Assembly: GCA_035726825.1 (NCBI GenBank)
Contig: JALNTX010000013.1
Location: 1 to 64,000, forward strand
From: Pseudocitrobacter sp913778145
Lineage (GTDB): Bacteria; Pseudomonadota; Gammaproteobacteria; Enterobacterales; Enterobacteriaceae
Direction: 5' to 3'
Length of the DNA: 64,000 bases
Shown here: positions 26,005 through 35,375 of the stretch, piece by piece
How positions within the stretch are numbered: the first letter of the stretch is position 1
Layout: the number at the start of each line of letters is the position of its first letter
The notes under the pieces: model-generated
What the model was told of the DNA's origin: nothing
What the model saw: only the letters and a program-made list of their open reading frames with translations
Databases searched by the model: none
Made by a program: the position numbers and the translations under genes

Positions 26005-27249
26005 ATGACGACATCTCCGTCTTCCAGCTTCTTTCGCCGCCTGGTGCAGGGAAGTCTGGTAAAACAAATATTGATAGGTCTGGTGCTGGGTATCGCGCTG
26101 GCGTTAATTTCAAAACCAGCAGCGGAAGCCACGGGCCTGCTCGGTACGCTGTTTGTTGGCGCGCTGAAAGCTGTCGCGCCGGTACTGGTACTGACGCTGG
26201 TCATGGCCTCAATTGCCAACCATCAGCACGGGCAGAAAACCAATATCCGCCCTATTCTGTGGATGTATTTACTGGGGACGTTCTCTGCGGCATTAACAGC
26301 CGTGGTGGTGAGCTTTATGTTCCCCTCCACGCTGCAACTCACAACCGGCGCGACGGACATTACCCCGCCAACCGGCATCGTGCAGGTACTGCACGGGTTG
26401 CTGATGAGCATCGTCGCCAACCCGATTCATGCCCTGATTAACGCGAACTACATCGGTATTCTGGTGTGGGCTGTCGGTCTGGGCTTCGCTCTGCGTCACA
26501 GCAACGACACCACTAAAAACCTGGTCAACGACATGTCCAACGCGGTCACCTTCATCGTGAAGGTGGTGATTCGCTTTGCACCTGTCGGTATTTTCGGCCT
26601 GGTCTCTTCCACGCTCGCCACCACCGGTTTTTCCGCGCTGTGGGGCTACGCGCAAATTCTGCTGGTGCTGGTTGGCTGTATGGCCGTGGTGGCATTGGTG
26701 ATCAACCCGCTGCTGGTATGGCTGCAAATTCGTCGCAACCCGTATCCGCTGGTCTTTACCTGCCTGCGTGAAAGCGGCGTGACCGCCTTCTTCACCCGCA
26801 GCTCTGCGGCGAACATTCCGGTGAATATGTCGCTGTGCGAGAAACTGAATCTGGATCGCGATACCTACTCGGTTTCCATTCCGCTGGGCGCGACCGTGAA
26901 CATGGCTGGCGCGGCAATTACCATTACCGTGCTGACGCTGGCGGCAGTGCATACGCTGGGCATTCCGGTTGACCTGCCGACGGCACTGCTGCTGAGTGTG
27001 GTGGCATCGCTGTGCGCCTGTGGCGCATCGGGTGTGGCGGGTGGTTCGCTGCTGCTGATCCCGCTGGCCTGTAATATGTTTGGTATTCCGAACGAAATCG
27101 CCATGCAGGTGGTGGCGGTCGGCTTTATCATCGGCGTATTGCAGGACTCCTGCGAAACCGCAATCAACTCCTCTACCGACGTGATGTTCACCGCGGCCGT
27201 TTGCCAGGCGGAAGATGCGCGCCTGGCGAAGGACGCGCTGCGCAGTTAA
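26005..27249 (+). CDS. sstT: Na+/serine-threonine symporter SstT
   Basis: A 414-residue inner membrane symporter of the dicarboxylate/amino acid:cation (DAACS) family. Family features are the serine-rich reentrant loop TAFFTRSSAANIPVN and the NMAGAAITI motif near residues 290-300, followed by the second hairpin CACGASGVAGGSLLLIP. It imports serine and threonine with sodium. The ATG at 26005 after GGAAGGAATACATTC gives the E. coli length; an ATG at 25972 would add 11 residues. Confidence 0.95.
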   Translation: MTTSPSSSFFRRLVQGSLVKQILIGLVLGIALALISKPAAEATGLLGTLFVGALKAVAPVLVLTLVMASIANHQHGQKTNIRPILWMYLLGTFSAALTAVVVSFMFPSTLQLTTGATDITPPTGIVQVLHGLLMSIVANPIHALINANYIGILVWAVGLGFALRHSNDTTKNLVNDMSNAVTFIVKVVIRFAPVGIFGLVSSTLATTGFSALWGYAQILLVLVGCMAVVALVINPLLVWLQIRRNPYPLVFTCLRESGVTAFFTRSSAANIPVNMSLCEKLNLDRDTYSVSIPLGATVNMAGAAITITVLTLAAVHTLGIPVDLPTALLLSVVASLCACGASGVAGGSLLLIPLACNMFGIPNEIAMQVVAVGFIIGVLQDSCETAINSSTDVMFTAAVCQAEDARLAKDALRS

Positions 27250-27255
27250 TGATTC

Positions 27256-27288
27256 GCCCCTTCGCCATCAGGCGGAGGGGCTTTCTTT
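27256..27288 (+). terminator. Terminator after sstT
   Basis: GCCCCTTCGCC and GGCGGAGGGGC pair around ATCA, followed by TTTCTTT. The hairpin overlaps the last codons of the convergent ygjV gene. Confidence 0.8.
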
Positions 27289-27819
27289 CTGAACTTTCTT
27301 TTCAACGTTAAACGGGTCAATACCGCGCCGCTGCATACGCCAGAAGCGGATAATATTCAGGCCGTTCATTATCAAAAAACTCCCTTCAATCATCGTACCG
27401 CCAATCGAGCCGAGCCAGAAATTATGGATAACCCAGCAGGCCGTAGAGCACCACATCACACAGCGTACCGACAGCCCTTTGCAGCGAAACAGTGCCCACG
27501 TACTGGCGACCGTGCCGGCAATCGGCAGTAGTTCCATGGCGTGATGCAGCTTGCTTAGCCCCAGAATCAGCGTCAGGGCGATAAACACAAACATCACCCA
27601 GATGCGGCGGGTATAAACCGAGATAATGGTACGGATGACGTTAAGTTCTGCGCTCATCCCCGCCGGAATGGCGCCCATCAGGAAGAAATGCACGCCAATC
27701 GTCGCACTGTAGAGGGAGAGCTGAAACTTAAAGCGCCGTTCATCGCGGTTGATGAAGGTGGTGATACCGATTAAAAACGCGAGTACACCTACGCCCTGGG
27801 CAAGCCAATACGCAGTCAT
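27268..27819 (-). CDS. ygjV: YgjV inner membrane protein
   Basis: A 183-residue membrane protein (YgjV/imp family) with about five hydrophobic segments, beginning MTAYWLAQGVGVLAFLIGITTF. Its function is unknown. The start at 27819 gives the same length as E. coli YgjV; an upstream ATG would add eight residues. It converges on sstT, and its 3' end lies within the sstT terminator. The uxaCA terminator lies just upstream. Confidence 0.9.
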   Translation of the reverse strand: MTAYWLAQGVGVLAFLIGITTFINRDERRFKFQLSLYSATIGVHFFLMGAIPAGMSAELNVIRTIISVYTRRIWVMFVFIALTLILGLSKLHHAMELLPIAGTVASTWALFRCKGLSVRCVMWCSTACWVIHNFWLGSIGGTMIEGSFLIMNGLNIIRFWRMQRRGIDPFNVEKKVQKESPSA

Positions 27820-27843
27820 GGAGAGGTCCTTATTGAACACCAT

Positions 27844-27880
27844 AAAAAAACGGCGTTTCAGGAAGTGAAACGCCGTTTTA
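27844..27880 (-). terminator. Terminator of the uxaCA operon
   Basis: AAACGGCGTTTCA and TGAAACGCCGTTT form a perfect stem around GGAAG, flanked by A-run and T-run. On the minus strand the T-run follows the stem 20 bases past the uxaA stop. Confidence 0.9.
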
Positions 27881-27901
27881 TCGTATCAGATCACATTTTT
27901 A

Positions 27902-29389
27902 TTACAATGTGACGCCGCTCTTAAAGATCGCCAGTTCACGGAAATCGTTGCGCTCGTTGCAGGTCTGTTTGCCGTTGGCAAAATCAACAATTACATCAAC
28001 GAACTCGTTCAGCAGTTGCGGCATTGCTTTGCCGTGAATTAGCTGACCCGCATCGAAGTCGATCCAGTGTTTTTTCTTCGCCGCCAGTTCACTGTTGGTG
28101 GCGATTTTCACCGTCGGCACAAAACCGCCGTACGGCGTGCCGCGACCGGTGCTGAACAGCACCATGTGACAGCCCGCGCCCGCCAGTGCGCTGGTCGCAA
28201 CCGCATCGTTACCCGGCGCGCTCAACAGGTTCAGGCCCGGCGTTTTCAGACGTTCACCGTAGCGCAGCACGTCCACCACCTTGCTGGAGCCCGCTTTTTG
28301 CGTGCAGCCCAGCGATTTATCCTCCAGCGTGGTGATACCGCCGGCTTTGTTACCTGGTGATGGATTCTCGTAGATAGGCTGGTCATGGGCAATGAAGTAC
28401 TGCTTGAAGTCATTGACCATGGTAACCAGTTTCTCAAACGTAGCTTCGTCGCGGCAGTGGCTCATCAGGAGCTGTTCCGCGCCAAACATTTCCGGCACTT
28501 CGGTCAGCACGGTGGTGCCGCCGTTGGCAATCACATAGTCGGAGAAGCGACCCAGCATCGGGTTGGCGGTGATCCCGGAGAGGCCATCGGAACCGCCGCA
28601 CTCTAGGCCAAACTTCAGCTCGCTCAGCTTGCCCGGTACGCGTTTGTCGTTACGCATCACGTTGTACAGCTGATGGAGATGCTCAATCCCCGCTTCCACT
28701 TCATCGTCCTGGTGTTGGCAAATCATAAAGTGAACGCGGTCGGCATCAAAATCACCCAGCGTTTCGCGGAAGGCATCAACCTGGTTGTTTTCACAACCAA
28801 GGCCAATCACCAGCACCGCGCCCGCGTTAGGGTGACGCACCATGTTTTGCAGCATAGTGCGGGTATTAATATGGTCGTCGCCCAGCTGAGAGCAGCCGTA
28901 AGTGTGGCTGAAGAGATGCACGCCGTCGGTACCTTCGGCGTCATTGGTCTCTTTCAGGAAACGAGTCTGGATCTGACGCGCGATGCCGTTAACACAGCCC
29001 ACGGTCGGCAGGATCCAGATTTCGTTACGCACCCCAACGTCACCGTTAGCGCGACGATAAATGTTGATATCGCGATCTGCCGGTTGCGCCGCTTCAGGCT
29101 GGAAATCGGGTTGATAGCTATACGTATCCAGATCGCTCAGATTGGTACGCGTATTGTGCGAGTGAATATGTTCACCCGCAGCAATATCCACCAGCGCATG
29201 GCCAATCGGTAAACCATACTTAATGACGTTTTCACCTTTGGCGATAGGGCACAACGTGAATTTATGCCCACGCGCTACCGCCTGACGGAGCGTTACCGTC
29301 TGGTTGTCGACCGTGACTTCCGTGCCTTCAGCCAAATCCGCTAATGCTACCGCAACGTTATCCAGCGCATGGATCTTGATGTATTGCAT
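27902..29389 (-). CDS. uxaA: Altronate dehydratase UxaA
   Basis: A 495-residue Fe2+-dependent dehydratase that turns D-altronate into 2-keto-3-deoxygluconate in galacturonate breakdown. The N-terminal SAF domain (1 to about 90) is followed by the large catalytic domain with conserved Cys/His segments SHTYGCSQ, IGLGCENNQ, LECGGSDGLSG and ENPSPGNKAGG. It belongs to the same family as garD in this window. Second gene of uxaCA, 14 bases after uxaC, with a single terminator downstream. Confidence 0.96.
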   Translation of the reverse strand: MQYIKIHALDNVAVALADLAEGTEVTVDNQTVTLRQAVARGHKFTLCPIAKGENVIKYGLPIGHALVDIAAGEHIHSHNTRTNLSDLDTYSYQPDFQPEAAQPADRDINIYRRANGDVGVRNEIWILPTVGCVNGIARQIQTRFLKETNDAEGTDGVHLFSHTYGCSQLGDDHINTRTMLQNMVRHPNAGAVLVIGLGCENNQVDAFRETLGDFDADRVHFMICQHQDDEVEAGIEHLHQLYNVMRNDKRVPGKLSELKFGLECGGSDGLSGITANPMLGRFSDYVIANGGTTVLTEVPEMFGAEQLLMSHCRDEATFEKLVTMVNDFKQYFIAHDQPIYENPSPGNKAGGITTLEDKSLGCTQKAGSSKVVDVLRYGERLKTPGLNLLSAPGNDAVATSALAGAGCHMVLFSTGRGTPYGGFVPTVKIATNSELAAKKKHWIDFDAGQLIHGKAMPQLLNEFVDVIVDFANGKQTCNERNDFRELAIFKSGVTL

Positions 29390-29403
29390 ATCAACCCCAG
29401 ACC

Positions 29404-30816
29404 TTAGTTCAGTTCAATGGCGAAGTAGTCACGCGCATTGTTAAAGCAAATGTTTTTCACCATCTCGCCCAGCAGGTTGATATCCGCCGGGGCTTCGCCC
29501 GCAGCAACCCAGCGGCCAATCATCTGGCAAAGGATGCGACGGAAGTATTCGTGACGGGTATAAGACAGGAAGCTGCGGCTGTCGGTCAGCATGCCGACGA
29601 AACGGCTCAGCAGGCCCAGCTGTGCAAGCTGCGTCATCTGACGTTCCATGCCATCCTTCTGGTCGTTGAACCACCAGCCGGAACCAAACTGCATTTTGCC
29701 CGGCATCCCTTCGCCCTGGAAGTTACCGATCATGGTGCCCAGCACTTCGTTGTCGCGCGGGTTCAGGCAGTACAGGATGGTTTTCGGCAGCAGATTCTGT
29801 TCGTTCTGTTTGCTCAGCAGTTTGGAAAGCTCTTCCGCCATCGGACGGTCGTTGATGGAGTCGAAACCGACGTCCGCGCCCAGCAGTTTGAACTGACGCT
29901 GGTTGTTATTACGCAGCGCGCCAATGTGGTACTGCTGTACCCATTCGCGACGAGCGTATTCTGCGCCGAGGAAGACCAGTACCGCGGTTTTGAACTGGGC
30001 GACTTCGTGCTCGCTCAGGCTTTCACCCGCCAGACGACGCGCCAGGATGCTATCCAGTTCGGCTTCGCTCGCTTCGGCAAACATCACCACGTCCAGCGCG
30101 TGGTCGGACACTTTACAGCCGTGCGCGGCGAAGTGGTCCAGACGTTTGGTCAGCGCGGTTTGCAGGTCGGTGAAACGACGGATATCGGTGTCAGACACTT
30201 CACCCAGTTTCGCCATGTAGTCGTTAAAGGTCGCCTGTTCAATGTTGAACGCTTTATCCGGGCGCCAGCTCGGCAGCACTTTGATGGAGAAGGTGCTGTC
30301 TTTGGCTACGGTCGCGTGGTGTTCCAGCGAGTCGATCGGGTCATCGGTGGTGCCGACCATTTTCACGTTCATCTGCTGCATGATGCCGCGCGCGGAGAAT
30401 TTGTCCTGCGCCAGCAGTTCGTTGCACTCGTTCCAGATTTCGTCAGCGGTAGACGGCGAAAGCAGTTTGCCAGTAATGCCAAACGGACGGCGCAGTTCGA
30501 GGTGCGTCCAGTGGTATAACGGGTTGCCGATGGTGTGTGGCACGGTCGCCGCCCACGCATCAAATTTCTCGCGGTCAGACGCATCGCCGGTGCACAGGCG
30601 TTCGGCAACACCGTTGGTACGCATGGCACGCCACTTGTAGTGATCGCCTTTCAACCAGATGTCATACAGGTTGTTGAAACGGTAGTTTTCAGCAATCTGC
30701 TGCGGCGGCAGGTGGCAATGATAGTCAAAAATCGGCTGATCTTTTGCGTAGTCGTGGTACAGACGGCGGGCAAATTCGGTATCTAACAGAAAATCTTCAG
30801 TCATAAACGGGGTCAT
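29404..30816 (-). CDS. uxaC: Glucuronate isomerase UxaC
   Basis: A 470-residue isomerase that converts D-glucuronate to D-fructuronate and D-galacturonate to D-tagaturonate. It belongs to the amidohydrolase superfamily, with the metal-binding FDYHCHLPP near residue 30 and the C-terminal segment LTDSRSFLSYTRHEYFRRILC. Length equals the E. coli enzyme. It is divergent from exuT across a 460-bp region with ExuR- and CRP-like sites. Confidence 0.96.
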   Translation of the reverse strand: MTPFMTEDFLLDTEFARRLYHDYAKDQPIFDYHCHLPPQQIAENYRFNNLYDIWLKGDHYKWRAMRTNGVAERLCTGDASDREKFDAWAATVPHTIGNPLYHWTHLELRRPFGITGKLLSPSTADEIWNECNELLAQDKFSARGIMQQMNVKMVGTTDDPIDSLEHHATVAKDSTFSIKVLPSWRPDKAFNIEQATFNDYMAKLGEVSDTDIRRFTDLQTALTKRLDHFAAHGCKVSDHALDVVMFAEASEAELDSILARRLAGESLSEHEVAQFKTAVLVFLGAEYARREWVQQYHIGALRNNNQRQFKLLGADVGFDSINDRPMAEELSKLLSKQNEQNLLPKTILYCLNPRDNEVLGTMIGNFQGEGMPGKMQFGSGWWFNDQKDGMERQMTQLAQLGLLSRFVGMLTDSRSFLSYTRHEYFRRILCQMIGRWVAAGEAPADINLLGEMVKNICFNNARDYFAIELN

Positions 30817-31276
30817 TATCGTCTTCCTCTCACGAGTGGTCAGATGTTTATCTGTAATGCTGACAAAGTTATCACACCAATTTCGCCAAGCCGAAGATTT
30901 TTTCGTGAGTTAGATCAATAAAAATTGACAAAAAATGACATTAAAAAAGTAAAAAAAGCGGTGAAAGCCGCGCCACGACTGGCTTCAAGCCCTACCACCT
31001 ATACCCACACGCAAAATACCTCTTTTGTGACAGCATTCACCTTTTAAAGTTGTATGACAAGTTATTGTGCACCCCGTCAAACATAAGCCGACGGAATGCA
31101 TTGTTGGTGAAAGATACAACTGACTTAACGGTACGGATACCGAATTAAGCACAAGTACGAAGGCAAGGTTCGGGTCGTACCGGGTTCTCCCGGTAAGCCC
31201 CTCGATTGAGACATCCTCCCGTAGTACTGGATGAAGACCGTATGAAGATGCGGAATAACGACACGATGAGGTTTAC
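30817..31276. promoter_or_regulatory. uxaC-exuT intergenic control region (ExuR and CRP sites, long exuT leader)
   Basis: TTGTATGACAA (31050-31060) and TTATCACACCAA (30869-30880) resemble operators of FCD-type GntR regulators (TNGTNNNACNA) and are the likely ExuR sites. TGTGA-CAGCAT-TCACC at 31026-31041 matches the CRP consensus in nine of ten core bases. Bases 31080-31276 form a leader before exuT that contains the perfect hairpin TACCGGG-TTCT-CCCGGTA (31178-31195). GATGAGG shortly before 31277 is the ribosome binding site. Confidence 0.7.
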
Positions 31277-32572
31277 ATGCGTAAAATTAAAGGATTACGT
31301 TGGTACATGATCGCACTGGTGACGCTGGGCACCGTGCTGGGCTACCTGACGCGTAATACCGTTGCAGCTGCCGCTCCAACGCTGATGGAAGAGCTGCACA
31401 TTTCTACACAGCAATACTCCTATATCATTGCCGCTTACTCCGCGGCCTATACGGTGATGCAGCCTGTTGCCGGTTATGTGCTGGATATTCTGGGCACCAA
31501 AATTGGTTACGCCTTCTTCGCCGTTGCATGGGCTGTCTTCTGCGGCGCAACCGCATTAGCGGGCAGCTGGGGTGGCCTGGCGCTGGCGCGTGGCGCAGTC
31601 GGTGCAGCAGAAGCTGCGATGATCCCGGCGGGCCTGAAGGCGAGCTCCGAATGGTTCCCGGCGAAAGAGCGTTCTATCGCGGTCGGTTACTTTAACGTCG
31701 GCTCCTCCATCGGTGCGATGATTGCGCCTCCGTTGGTGGTATGGGCCATCGTCATGCATAGCTGGCAGATGGCGTTTATTATCTCCGGCGTGCTGAGCTT
31801 TGCCTGGGCAATGGCCTGGTTGATTTTCTACAAGCACCCGCGCGATCAGAAAAAACTGACCGACGAAGAACGCGACTACATTATTAACGGTCAGGAAGCA
31901 CAGCATCAGGTTAGCACCGCGAAGAAAATGTCTGTTGCTCAGATCCTGCGTAACCGCCAGTTCTGGGGTATCGCCCTGCCGCGTTTCCTGGCAGAACCGG
32001 CCTGGGGTACTTTCAACGCCTGGATCCCGCTGTTCATGTTTAAAGTTTATGGCTTTAACCTTAAAGAAATCGCGATGTTCGCCTGGATGCCAATGCTGTT
32101 TGCTGACCTGGGCTGTATCGTTGGGGGTTACCTGCCGCCGCTGTTCCAGCGCTGGTTTGGCGTGAACCTGATTGTTTCCCGTAAAATGGTTGTCACCATG
32201 GGCGCTCTGCTGATGATTGGCCCAGGTATGATCGGTCTGTTCACCAGCCCGTATGTTGCTATCGCACTGCTGTGCATCGGTGGCTTTGCTCACCAGGCAC
32301 TGTCCGGCGCGCTGATTACGCTCTCTTCTGACGTATTCGGTCGTAACGAAGTCGCCACGGCTAACGGCCTGACCGGTATGTCCGCCTGGCTGGCAAGTAC
32401 GCTGTTTGCACTGGTCGTCGGTGCGCTGGCCGATACCATCGGCTTCAGCCCGCTGTTCGCGGTACTGGCGGTATTCGACCTGCTGGGTGCGCTGGTAATC
32501 TGGACGGTCTTGAAAAATAAACCGGCTGATGAGGTTGAGCAAGAAACGCATCAACCGGCCACGCAAAGCTAG
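31277..32572 (+). CDS. exuT: Hexuronate transporter ExuT
   Basis: A 431-residue major facilitator with 12 membrane segments of the anion:cation symporter family. It imports galacturonate and glucuronate by proton symport. The sequence is nearly the E. coli one, including LGYLTRNTVAAAAPTLMEEL in the first helix region and GAVGAAEAAMIPAGLKASSEW in helix 4. It is divergent from uxaCA and followed by exuR after a terminator. Confidence 0.96.
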   Translation: MRKIKGLRWYMIALVTLGTVLGYLTRNTVAAAAPTLMEELHISTQQYSYIIAAYSAAYTVMQPVAGYVLDILGTKIGYAFFAVAWAVFCGATALAGSWGGLALARGAVGAAEAAMIPAGLKASSEWFPAKERSIAVGYFNVGSSIGAMIAPPLVVWAIVMHSWQMAFIISGVLSFAWAMAWLIFYKHPRDQKKLTDEERDYIINGQEAQHQVSTAKKMSVAQILRNRQFWGIALPRFLAEPAWGTFNAWIPLFMFKVYGFNLKEIAMFAWMPMLFADLGCIVGGYLPPLFQRWFGVNLIVSRKMVVTMGALLMIGPGMIGLFTSPYVAIALLCIGGFAHQALSGALITLSSDVFGRNEVATANGLTGMSAWLASTLFALVVGALADTIGFSPLFAVLAVFDLLGALVIWTVLKNKPADEVEQETHQPATQS

Positions 32573-32596
32573 TTTGAGAGTGATGAACCTGTAGCA

Positions 32597-32624
32597 AAAG
32601 CCGCCAAACCTGGCGGCTTTTTTA
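32597..32624 (+). terminator. Terminator after exuT
   Basis: AAGCCGCCA and TGGCGGCTT pair around AACC, followed by TTTTTAT. It lies between exuT and exuR, so exuR has its own promoter or depends on read-through. Confidence 0.88.
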
Positions 32625-32697
32625 TGCGGCATTATGGTTAGATTCTCGTAAAAGTGGTATAACAAATCTAATCTGCCGTACCCTGCCTGGAGAGAAT

Positions 32698-33474
32698 ATG
32701 GAAATCACTGACGCACGTCGTTTATATCAGCAACTTGCCGCTGAGCTGAAAGAGCGCATTGAGCAAGGCGTTTATCTGGTAGGCGATAAACTGCCCGCAG
32801 AACGCTTTATCGCTGACGAAAAGTGCGTGAGTCGTACGGTCGTTCGTGAAGCCATCATTATGCTGGAAGTCGAAGGCTACGTTGAAGTGCGGAAGGGTTC
32901 CGGTATTCATGTCATCTCCAATACGCCACGCCATCAGCAAGCGCCGGACGAATCCATGGAGTTCGCCAATTACGGCCCGTTTGAACTGCTGCAGGCCCGT
33001 CAGCTTATTGAAAGTAATATTGCTGAATTTGCCGCCACTCAGGTGACCAAGCAGGACATCATGAAGCTGATGGAAATTCAGGACAAAGCCCGCAATGAGA
33101 AGTGCTTTCGCGACTCCGAATGGGATTTGCAATTCCACATTCAGGTGGCGCTGGCTACGCAGAACACAGCCCTTGCCGCCATCGTCGAGAAAATGTGGAC
33201 CCAGCGCAGCCATAACCCGTACTGGAAAAAACTGCATGAGCACATTGATGCCCGTACGGTCGATAACTGGTGTGATGACCACGACCAAATTCTGAAAGCG
33301 CTGATTCGCAAAGACCCGCACGCCGCCAAACTGGCGATGTGGCAACATCTGGAAAACACCAAACTGATGTTGTTCAACGAAACCAGCGATGACTTTGAAT
33401 TTAATGCCGACCGCTATCTCTTTGCAGAAAACCCCGTCGTGCATCTCGACACCGCCGCCAACGGCATCAAATAA
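32698..33474 (+). CDS. exuR: Hexuronate regulon repressor ExuR
   Basis: A 258-residue GntR-family repressor. The N-terminal winged helix (DARRLYQQLAAELKERI to VEVRKGSGIHV, residues 5-75) binds DNA. The C-terminal FCD domain (from about 95) binds a hexuronate with metal ligands such as the His in FHIQVALAT and QHLENTK. It represses exuT, uxaCA and its own gene until tagaturonate or fructuronate appears. Length equals E. coli ExuR. Confidence 0.95.
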   Translation: MEITDARRLYQQLAAELKERIEQGVYLVGDKLPAERFIADEKCVSRTVVREAIIMLEVEGYVEVRKGSGIHVISNTPRHQQAPDESMEFANYGPFELLQARQLIESNIAEFAATQVTKQDIMKLMEIQDKARNEKCFRDSEWDLQFHIQVALATQNTALAAIVEKMWTQRSHNPYWKKLHEHIDARTVDNWCDDHDQILKALIRKDPHAAKLAMWQHLENTKLMLFNETSDDFEFNADRYLFAENPVVHLDTAANGIK

Positions 33475-33488
33475 TGCCCTGAATCCCC

Positions 33489-33524
33489 CATCAGGCCAGT
33501 CTTCAGACTGGCCTGATGTTTCTT
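33489..33524 (+). terminator. Terminator after exuR
   Basis: CATCAGGCCAGTCT and AGACTGGCCTGATG form a 14-bp perfect stem, followed by TTTCTT. The region from here to 33792 has no gene; it should hold the yqjA-mzrA promoter, but no clear CpxR or BaeR site was recognised. Confidence 0.88.
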
Positions 33525-33792
33525 GTGGGTAAGCAAAACATATATAGTGTCAGCCTTTGTAAATACCCTCGCCTCTCCCCCACGCAACACGCAAAATCAA
33601 ACCTCAACAAACTGCAAAATCTATGACGCAAAACTCAAGCGTTTGTTACAATTAGATGCATTTTGTCGTTCTGTAAGTTAGCTATTGCTTACTTCGCCAT
33701 TAACACGGATGTGTTTACCGCGACCGATTAAAATATAAACAATGTCGCAGTTCGTTCAGGCGTTACGTTAATCGTTGTACCAGGAATCGTGA

Positions 33793-34458
33793 ATGGAACT
33801 ATTATCCCAGTTATTAAATGCATTATGGAGCCAGGATTTCGAAACGCTGTCGAATCCTTCCATGATTGGCATGCTCTACTTCGTCTTGTTTATGATCCTG
33901 TTCCTTGAGAACGGGCTGTTACCTGCTGCCTTTCTGCCGGGCGATAGTCTGCTAGTGCTGATTGGTGTACTGATTGCCAAAGGCGCGCTGGGTTTCCCGC
34001 AAACCATTCTTCTGCTGACTACCGCCGCAAGCCTCGGCTGCTGGCTCAGTTATATTCAGGGGCGATGGCTGGGGAATACGCGCATTGTGCAGAACTGGCT
34101 TTCGCATCTTCCGGCCCATTATCACCAGCGCGCGCACCACCTGTTTCATAAACACGGGCTATCCGCGTTGCTGATTGGCCGCTTTATCGCCTTCGTGCGT
34201 ACCCTGCTGCCAACCATCGCCGGCATCTCCGGCCTGAGCAATGCTCGCTTCCAGTTCTTTAACTGGATGAGCGGCCTGCTGTGGGTACTCATCCTCACGT
34301 CACTGGGGTACCTGCTCGGCAAAACGCCGGTGTTCCTGAAGTATGAAGACGCGCTGATGTCCTGCCTGATGCTGCTGCCGGTCGCCCTGTTGGTGATTGG
34401 CCTGGTAGGATCGCTGGTTGTTCTGTGGAAGAAAAAGTACGGCAACCGGAGCTCATAA
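33793..34458 (+). CDS. yqjA: DedA-family membrane protein YqjA
   Basis: A 221-residue inner membrane protein of the DedA (SNARE-associated) family with the conserved FLPGDSLLVLIG loop and GRFIAFVRTLLPTIAG, which holds the essential arginine. In E. coli, YqjA and its paralogue YghB support membrane potential-driven processes, cell division and alkaline tolerance. It overlaps mzrA by one base (TAATG), so they form one operon, known in E. coli to respond to Cpx and Bae. Confidence 0.94.
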   Translation: MELLSQLLNALWSQDFETLSNPSMIGMLYFVLFMILFLENGLLPAAFLPGDSLLVLIGVLIAKGALGFPQTILLLTTAASLGCWLSYIQGRWLGNTRIVQNWLSHLPAHYHQRAHHLFHKHGLSALLIGRFIAFVRTLLPTIAGISGLSNARFQFFNWMSGLLWVLILTSLGYLLGKTPVFLKYEDALMSCLMLLPVALLVIGLVGSLVVLWKKKYGNRSS

Positions 34459-34841
34459 TGGGGCTGAAACAGGTCACATTACGTCGATTTACCCTAAGCC
34501 TTGGCGCACTACTGCTGTTTTGCGCCATTCTCTGGCTGTGCGCGACGTTACAGCAGAAAGAATCCACGCTGGCGATTCGTCCACTCAACCAGGGCGCCAG
34601 CATGCCGGATGGCTTCTCCATCTGGCATCATCTGGATGCTAACGGTATTCAGTTCAAAAGCATCACGCCGCAAAACGACGCCCTACTCATAAAGTTTGAG
34701 TCCAGCGCGCAAAGCGCCGCCGCCAAAAAGGTGCTCGATAGCACCCTGCCGCACGACTACATCATCGCCCAGCAGGACGACGATCGCGATGCCACCACCT
34801 GGCTTTCACTGTTGCGTGATGCACCGCATCGCTTTGGATAA
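34458..34841 (+). CDS. mzrA: Modulator of EnvZ/OmpR, MzrA
   Basis: A 127-residue protein with one N-terminal membrane segment (LSLGALLLFCAILWLC, residues 10-25) and a periplasmic domain. MzrA (YqjB) binds EnvZ and links the Cpx response to OmpR-regulated porins. The ATG at 34458 overlaps the yqjA stop and gives exactly the E. coli length; a frame extension to 34425 lies within yqjA. Confidence 0.93.
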   Translation: MGLKQVTLRRFTLSLGALLLFCAILWLCATLQQKESTLAIRPLNQGASMPDGFSIWHHLDANGIQFKSITPQNDALLIKFESSAQSAAAKKVLDSTLPHDYIIAQQDDDRDATTWLSLLRDAPHRFG

Positions 34842-34850
34842 TTCTGTATC

Positions 34851-34880
34851 TCATCACTGGCTTTGGTGATTTTCCGTTTT
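34851..34880 (+). terminator. Terminator after mzrA
   Basis: ATCAC and GTGAT pair around TGGCTTTG, followed by TTTCCGTTTTT. The stem is short but the T-rich tail and position fit. Confidence 0.6.
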
Positions 34881-34977
34881 TCTAACTATGCTTGAGTAAG
34901 TGGGCGTAATCTATTACCTCACGTTACTGGAACCCGTACATTCCTGATGTACTTAAACACAATGGAAGGTTTCTAAC

Positions 34978-35346
34978 ATGAAATACCGCATCGCACTGAC
35001 CATCGCACTTCTTTCCCTCACCGCTGGCGCAAGCGCGGCCTCGCTATGTCAGGAGAAAGAACAGGACATCCAGCGTGAGATCAGCTATGCCGAAAAGCAT
35101 AACAATCAAAACCGCATTAATGGTCTGAAAAAAGCGTTGAGTGAGGTCAAAGCTAACTGTTCCGACAGTCAGTTACGCGCCGATCATCAGAAAAAAATTG
35201 CCGAGCAGAAAGAAGAGATCGCCGAACGTCAGCGTGACCTGCATGAAGCAAAGCAAAAAGGCGATGCGGATAAAATTGCCAAACGCGAGCACAAACTCGC
35301 GGAATCTCAGCACGAGCTTAAAGAACTGGAGTCTCGCCAGTACTAA
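34978..35346 (+). CDS. yqjC: YqjC, periplasmic DUF1090 protein
   Basis: A 122-residue secreted protein with a signal peptide (about 20 residues, ending GASA) and a charged, helical, coiled-coil mature part (KKIAEQKEEIAERQRDLHEAK) with two cysteines (LCQEK and ANCSD). Its function is unknown. It heads the yqjCDEK cluster, which in E. coli is expressed in stationary phase under sigma S. A palindrome GTACATTCCTGATGTAC precedes it at 34937-34953. Confidence 0.9.
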   Translation: MKYRIALTIALLSLTAGASAASLCQEKEQDIQREISYAEKHNNQNRINGLKKALSEVKANCSDSQLRADHQKKIAEQKEEIAERQRDLHEAKQKGDADKIAKREHKLAESQHELKELESRQY

Positions 35347-35375
35347 GCACATGGACATTCAAACAGGAGAGCATC

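Noticed and set aside
29551..30519. A 322-residue plus-strand frame opposite uxaC
   Set aside because: uxaC is complete and conserved on the other strand; the antisense product resembles nothing known.
31556..32665. A 369-residue minus-strand frame opposite exuT
   Set aside because: Antisense shadow of a conserved transporter; composition is rich in Gln, Arg and His as expected of such shadows.
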